This document shows positions 59,211 through 64,000 of a stretch of 64,000 nt of DNA, in pieces. The notes under the pieces were generated by a model that ran no database searches, had not been told where the DNA came from, and worked only from the letters and a program-made list of their open reading frames with translations. The stretch spans positions 1,924,001 to 1,988,000 of the forward strand of contig NZ_CP097322.1 in the NCBI RefSeq assembly GCF_023515955.1. The letters are read 5' to 3'. The first letter of the stretch is position 1; every line of letters starts with the position of its first letter. This DNA is from Streptomyces sp. RerS4 (GTDB lineage Bacteria; Actinomycetota; Actinomycetes; Streptomycetales; Streptomycetaceae). The translations under genes were made by a program, and so were the position numbers.

Positions 59211-60143
59211 GTGCACGAACTGCCGCAACAGCTGGCCAACGGCCTTGCCCTCGGTGCCCTTTATGGCCTCATCGCCATCGGGTACACCATGGTCTACGGC
59301 ATCGTCCAGCTCATCAACTTCGCCCACGGCGAGATCTTCATGATCGGCGGCTTCGGCGCGCTCACCGCCTACGCCATCCTCCCGACCGGCACCTCCCTAC
59401 TGGTCGCGATACCCGTCATGATCGTCGGAGGCGCGCTCGCCTCGGTCCTCGTCGCCACCGCGGCCGAACGCTTCGCCTACCGCCCCCTGCGCAGCGCACC
59501 ACGGCTCGCCCCGCTCATCACCGCAATCGGCCTCTCGATCGCGCTCCAGCAGCTCGTCTGGCAGTTCTACCCGGACGCCAAGAAGGCAGTCAGCTTCCCC
59601 GAGTTCAAGGGAGCCGCCTTCAAGATCACCGACAGCCTGGCCATCCAGCGCGCGGACCTCTTCGTCCTCATCCTCGCCCCGCTCTGCATGCTCGCCCTCG
59701 GCGTCTTCGTCTCCAAGAGCCGCAGCGGCCGCGCCATGCAGGCCACCGCGCAGGACCCCGACACCGCGAAGCTGATGGGCATCAACACCGACCGCATCAT
59801 CGTCATGGCCTTCGCCATCGGTGCCGCGTTCGCCGCCGTCGCCGCCGTCGCCTACGGCCTCGACAAGGGCCAGATCAACTTCGAGATGGGCTTCATCCTC
59901 GGGCTGAAGGCCTTCACCGCCGCCGTCCTCGGCGGCATCGGCAACATCTACGGCGCCATGGTCGGCGGCGTCGTCCTCGGCCTCGCCGAGGCCCTCTCGA
60001 TCGCGTACATCGAAGAGATCCCCGGCATGCAGCAGCTCGGCGGTGGAGCCTGGTCCAACGTCTGGGCGTTCGTACTCCTCATCGTCGTCCTCCTCGTGCG
60101 GCCCCAAGGCCTGCTCGGCGAGCGCGTCGCGGATCGGGCGTGA
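59211..60143 (+). CDS. livH: Branched-chain amino acid ABC transporter permease LivH
   Basis: This is an inner-membrane permease of 310 aa with about eight helices. It opens LPQQLANGLALGALYGLIAIGYTMVYGIVQLINFAHGEIFMIGGFGAL, the LivH hallmark. The EAA-like loop is SRSGRAMQATAQDPDTAKLMGINTDRIIVMAFAIGAAFAAVAAV, and the GFILGLKAFTAAVLGGIGNIYGAMVGG segment is conserved. GTG 59211 is the start; GGAGG lies ~9 nt upstream (CATCGGAGGCC). It pairs with LivM to form the channel. LivM begins at or just after its stop. Confidence 0.94.
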   Translation: MHELPQQLANGLALGALYGLIAIGYTMVYGIVQLINFAHGEIFMIGGFGALTAYAILPTGTSLLVAIPVMIVGGALASVLVATAAERFAYRPLRSAPRLAPLITAIGLSIALQQLVWQFYPDAKKAVSFPEFKGAAFKITDSLAIQRADLFVLILAPLCMLALGVFVSKSRSGRAMQATAQDPDTAKLMGINTDRIIVMAFAIGAAFAAVAAVAYGLDKGQINFEMGFILGLKAFTAAVLGGIGNIYGAMVGGVVLGLAEALSIAYIEEIPGMQQLGGGAWSNVWAFVLLIVVLLVRPQGLLGERVADRA

Positions 60144-60148
60144 GAACC

Positions 60149-61869
60149 ATGACCACCAACACCACCCCGCAGACCGCCGTCACCCAGCAGGGCCCCGCCC
60201 CCGCCGCGCTCCTCTACGCGGTCATCGGCGGCAGCCTGCTCACCGTCATCAGCGCCTTCCTCGCCTGGACCTGGACGGACGAGTTCCCCGGTGACCTGAC
60301 CTACTACGGCAGCCCGGCGCCCATCCAGTTCCTCAGCCTCGTCGCCGGTCTCCTGACCGCCGTCTTCGCGCTGTCCGCACTCGGCGTCAAGGGCCTGCGC
60401 TGGCTCACCCCCACCGGCGCCCGCAAGCCCGTCTGGATCCTCGCGCTCGGTGCCTTCGCCGGCACCTGGTTCACGGTCCTCGCCATCGCCGTGGTCCTCG
60501 GCGGCTTCGCCCACCTGGAGCCCGGCGCCTACGTCGCCCTCGTCGGCTCGCTCGTCCCGGCCCTGGCCGCGTACAAGCTCCCCGACGACAGCCGCAAGGC
60601 GACCGCCGCCAAGCAGCTGCTGCCCGCCTGGGCCGAAATCCTCATCATCACCGGCGTCTTCGCCCTCGGTCTCTACGTCATCACCTTCGGCATCGACACC
60701 GACGACAAGGAACCGCAGCTCTTCGTCACCTACCTGATCACCGTCGGTTTCGCGGGCTTCGCCCTCCTCAAGGCCGGCCTCTTCGACCGGCTCGGCGCCC
60801 TCACCGCGAAGCACCGCCAGGTCACGCTCATCGGCACCGCGGCCGCCGCGATCGCCTTCCCCTTCATCCAGCAGAGCGGCGACACCTACACGCTCATCGC
60901 GGTCAACATCCTGATCTTCGCGACCGTCGCCCTCGGCCTCAACGTCGTCGTCGGCCTCGCCGGCCTCCTCGACCTCGGCTACGTCGCCTTCCTCGGCGTC
61001 GGCGCCTACGCCGCCGCCCTGGTCTCCGGCAGCACCGCCTCCGCCTTCGGCATCCACCTGCCCTTCTGGGCAGCGGTCATCGTCGGCGCCCTCGCCTCGC
61101 TCATCTTCGGCGTGGTCATCGGCGCACCGACCCTCCGACTGCGCGGCGACTACCTCGCCATCGTCACCCTCGGCTTCGGAGAGATCTTCCGCATCGCCAT
61201 GGGCAACCTCGACGGCGACTCCGGCCCGGACATCACCAACGGCCCCAACGGCATCCCCAACATCCCCCACCTCGAACTCTTCGGGTGGAACTTCGGCGAA
61301 GCCCACACCGTCGGCGGCATCGTCCTCGGCGCCTACGCCAACTACTACTTCCTGATGCTGCTGGTCATGGCCCTGGTGGTGCTGGTGTTCTCCCGCGCCG
61401 GCAACAGCCGCATCGGCCGCGCCTGGGTCGCCATCCGCGAGGACGAGACCGCCGCCGAAGCCATGGGCATCAACGGCTTCAAGGTCAAGCTCATCGCCTT
61501 CGCCCTCGGCGCCACCCTCGCCGGCCTCGCCGGCACCGTCCAGGCACACGTCAACAGCACGGTCGTCCCCGAGAACTACGTCTTCGCCGGGCCCGTCCCG
61601 CCGAACTCCGCGTTCCTCCTCGCCGCCGTCATCCTCGGCGGCATGGGCACCATCCGCGGCCCCATCCTCGGCGCCGCACTCCTCTTCCTGATCCCCGCGA
61701 AGCTGGCCTTCCTCCAGGACTACCAGCTCCTCGCGTTCGGCATCGCCCTCATCCTGCTCATGCGCTTCCGCCCCGAGGGCCTCATCGCCAACAAGCGGGC
61801 GCAGCTTGAGTTCCACGACGACACCGCTGACCAGGCCCCCACGGACCTGGCCACCGCCAAGGCGGGGGC

Positions 61870-61873
<4 letters not shown>
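60149..61873 (+). CDS. livM: Branched-chain amino acid ABC transporter permease LivM
   Basis: This is the second permease, 574 aa. The C-terminal ~330 residues are a standard LivM (VALGLNVVVGLAGLLDLGYVAFLGVGAYAAAL, LRLRGDYLAIVTLGFGEIFRIAMGNLDGDSGPDITNGPNGI, GRAWVAIREDETAAEAMGINGFKVKLIAFALGA). The ~240-residue N-terminal extension adds several hydrophobic segments and is usual in Streptomyces. ATG 60149 is taken; GTG 60140, overlapping the livH stop, is an equal alternative that would add three residues. The stop overlaps the livG GTG. Confidence 0.93.
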
Positions 61874-62813
<940 letters not shown>

Positions 62814-62817
<4 letters not shown>

Positions 62818-63530
62818 CCGCACTCCTCAAGGTCGAAGACCTCAAGGTCGCCTACGGCAAGATCGAAGCGGTCAAGGGCATCTCCTTCGAAGTCAACGAA
62901 GGCGAAATCGTCTGCCTCGTCGGCACCAACGGCGCCGGCAAGACGACCACCCTGCGCACCCTCTCCGGGCTCCTCAAGCCCACCGCGGGCAACATCACCT
63001 TCGACGGCAAGCCCCTCGCCGGCGTCCCCGCCCACAAGATCGTCTCCATGAAGCTGGCCCACTCCCCCGAGGGACGCCACATCTTCCCCCGGCTGACGAT
63101 CGCCGAGAACCTCCAGCTCGGCGCCTTCCTCCGCAGCGACAAGGAAGGCATCGAGAAGGACATCCAGCGCGCCTACGACCTCTTCCCCATCCTGGGAGAG
63201 CGCCGCAAGCAGGCCGCCGGCACCCTCTCGGGCGGCGAACAGCAGATGCTCGCCATGGGCCGCGCCCTGATGTGCCAGCCCAAACTGCTCATGCTGGACG
63301 AGCCCTCCATGGGCCTCTCCCCGCTGATGATGCAGAAGATCATGTCGACCATCGCCGAACTCAAGTCGACCGGCATGACCATCCTGCTCGTCGAGCAGAA
63401 CGCCCAGGCCGCCCTCTCGCTCGCCGACCAGGCACACGTGATGGAGATCGGCAAGATCGTGCTCTCCGGCACCGGCCAGGAACTCCTCCACAACGAGGAC
63501 GTCCGCAAGGCCTACCTCGGCGAGGACTGA
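62814..63530 (+). CDS. livF: Branched-chain amino acid ABC transporter ATPase LivF
   Basis: This is the second ABC ATPase, 238 aa. Walker A is CLVGTNGAGKTTTLRTLSG, Q-loop HSPEGRHIFPRLTIAENLQLGAF, signature LSGGEQQMLAMGRAL, Walker B LLMLDEPSMGLSP, and H-loop LLVEQNAQAAL (Gln/Asn in place of His, as in other LivF proteins). Its GTG overlaps the livG stop (GTGA), and GGAGAG lies 7-8 nt upstream. It ends the operon in front of a strong terminator. Confidence 0.95.
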
Positions 63531-63540
63531 CGCCCACGAC

Positions 63541-63578
63541 GAAGGGCCCGTCTCCCCTCGGGGGGAGACGGGCCCTTC
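63541..63578. terminator. Strong bidirectional terminator
   Basis: A perfect 17-bp stem (63541-63557 with 63562-63578) closes on a TCGG tetraloop. It separates the convergent livF and pdtaR genes and can terminate both. Confidence 0.85.
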
Positions 63579-63591
63579 CTCATGCCTGTGA

Positions 63592-64000
63592 TCAACCCTG
63601 CGCGGCGTTCTTCTTCTCCTCGGCGTCCTCGATGACCGCCTCCGCGACCTGCTGCATGGACATGCGCCGGTCCATGGAGGTCTTCTGGATCCACCGGAAC
63701 GCAGCCGGCTCGCTCAGCCCGTACTGCGTCTGCAGGATGCTCTTCGCCCGGTCCACCAGCTTGCGCGTCTCCAGCCGCAGCGAGAGGTCCGCGACCTCCT
63801 TCTCCAACGCCCTCAGCTCCGCGAAGCGGGACACGGCCATCTCGATGGCGGGCACCACGTCGCTCTTGCTGAACGGCTTCACCAGGTACGCCATCGCACC
63901 GGCGTCACGCGCCCGCTCGACGAGGTCGCGCTGCGAGAAGGCGGTGAGCATGAGCACGGGGGCGATGGACTCCTCCGCGATCTTCTCGGCCGCGGAGATC
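63592..64000 (-). CDS. pdtaR: ANTAR-domain response regulator (PdtaR), 3' part only
   Basis: The gene enters from beyond 64000, so the N-terminal phosphoacceptor Asp is not visible. The visible ~135 residues contain the end of a receiver domain (PVLMLTAFSQRDLVERARDAGAMAYLVKPFSKSDVVPAIEMAV, with the conserved Thr/Ala and Lys). A coiled-coil linker follows (FAELRALEKEVADLSLRLETRKLVDRAKSIL), and then the ANTAR domain (YGLSEPAAFRWIQKTSMDRRMSMQQVAEAVI). ANTAR domains bind paired RNA hairpins and prevent termination. Homologues are paired with the PdtaS histidine kinase. Confidence 0.92.
   Translation of the reverse strand, partial: ISAAEKIAEESIAPVLMLTAFSQRDLVERARDAGAMAYLVKPFSKSDVVPAIEMAVSRFAELRALEKEVADLSLRLETRKLVDRAKSILQTQYGLSEPAAFRWIQKTSMDRRMSMQQVAEAVIEDAEEKKNAAQG

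Overview
The window is chromosomal DNA of a high-GC, aerial-mycelium-forming actinomycete, almost certainly a Streptomyces. The signs are a GC-saturated third codon position, the uvrC-rapZ-yvcK-whiA block, a long chaplin with a sortase signal, many apparently leaderless genes (a TAnnnT -10 box 6-8 nt before the start codon), and a gene order (whiA ... uvrA ... terC/terD ... uvrB ... coaE ... rpsA ... polA ... livJHMGF ... pdtaR) that matches my recollection of the Streptomyces core arm. No tRNA, rRNA, CRISPR array, prophage or intact insertion sequence was found.

Layout. 1-4.1 kb: the uvrC-rapZ-yvcK-whiA operon on the minus strand. 4.1-10.6 kb: a secreted papain-like cysteine protease with a membrane-anchored partner, a divergent helix-turn-helix regulator next to a perfect palindrome, a type I GAPDH, a GlxA-type regulator, a Rieske lipoprotein and a PfkB kinase. 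10.7-16.7 kb: uvrA, a DinB/MDMPI protein, a metallo-beta-lactamase-fold hydrolase and an MHS-type transporter. 16.7-20.7 kb: a tellurite-resistance-type stress cluster of terC behind a yybP-ykoY-type (manganese) riboswitch, a TerD/FtsK-like fusion and a TerD. 20.7-26.8 kb: uvrB, a secreted glycerophosphodiesterase, ogt, a drug-efflux-type MFS protein and a cupin. 26.9-32.2 kb: a methyltransferase, psuG-psuK, a uridine-kinase-like protein, a WGR/beta-propeller protein and a second cupin. 32.3-38.6 kb: a DUF2293 gene, a long chaplin, an HAD protein, and an SNF2 helicase/SWIM zinc-finger operon. 38.7-50.9 kb: small secreted and membrane proteins, coaE, a PAC2 protein, rpsA with a structured leader, a methyltransferase, hrpB, DUF3068, a lytic transglycosylase and DUF4184. 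50.9-64 kb: polA, an FdhF/YdeP-type molybdopterin oxidoreductase, a hotdog thioesterase, a lipoprotein, the branched-chain amino acid ABC transporter and the 3' part of a PdtaR-type ANTAR response regulator.

Two themes stand out. First, the RecA-independent DNA-damage promoter pattern of actinobacteria (TGTCRGTG-N8-TAnnnT, recognised by PafBC) occurs as a full match in front of uvrB, ogt, the SNF2-SWIM operon and an uncharacterised WGR/beta-propeller protein. A one-mismatch copy precedes polA and a degenerate one precedes uvrC. The WGR protein and the SNF2-SWIM pair are therefore candidates for a less-described arm of the damage response. Second, several long genes (DUF2293, SWIM, SNF2, hrpB, lytic transglycosylase) each become one continuous, family-like frame if a single G or C is added to a short G/C run. 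Two more (the protease partner and the TerD fusion linker) also change frame. This clustering points to base-calling deletions in the assembly rather than to real pseudogenes.
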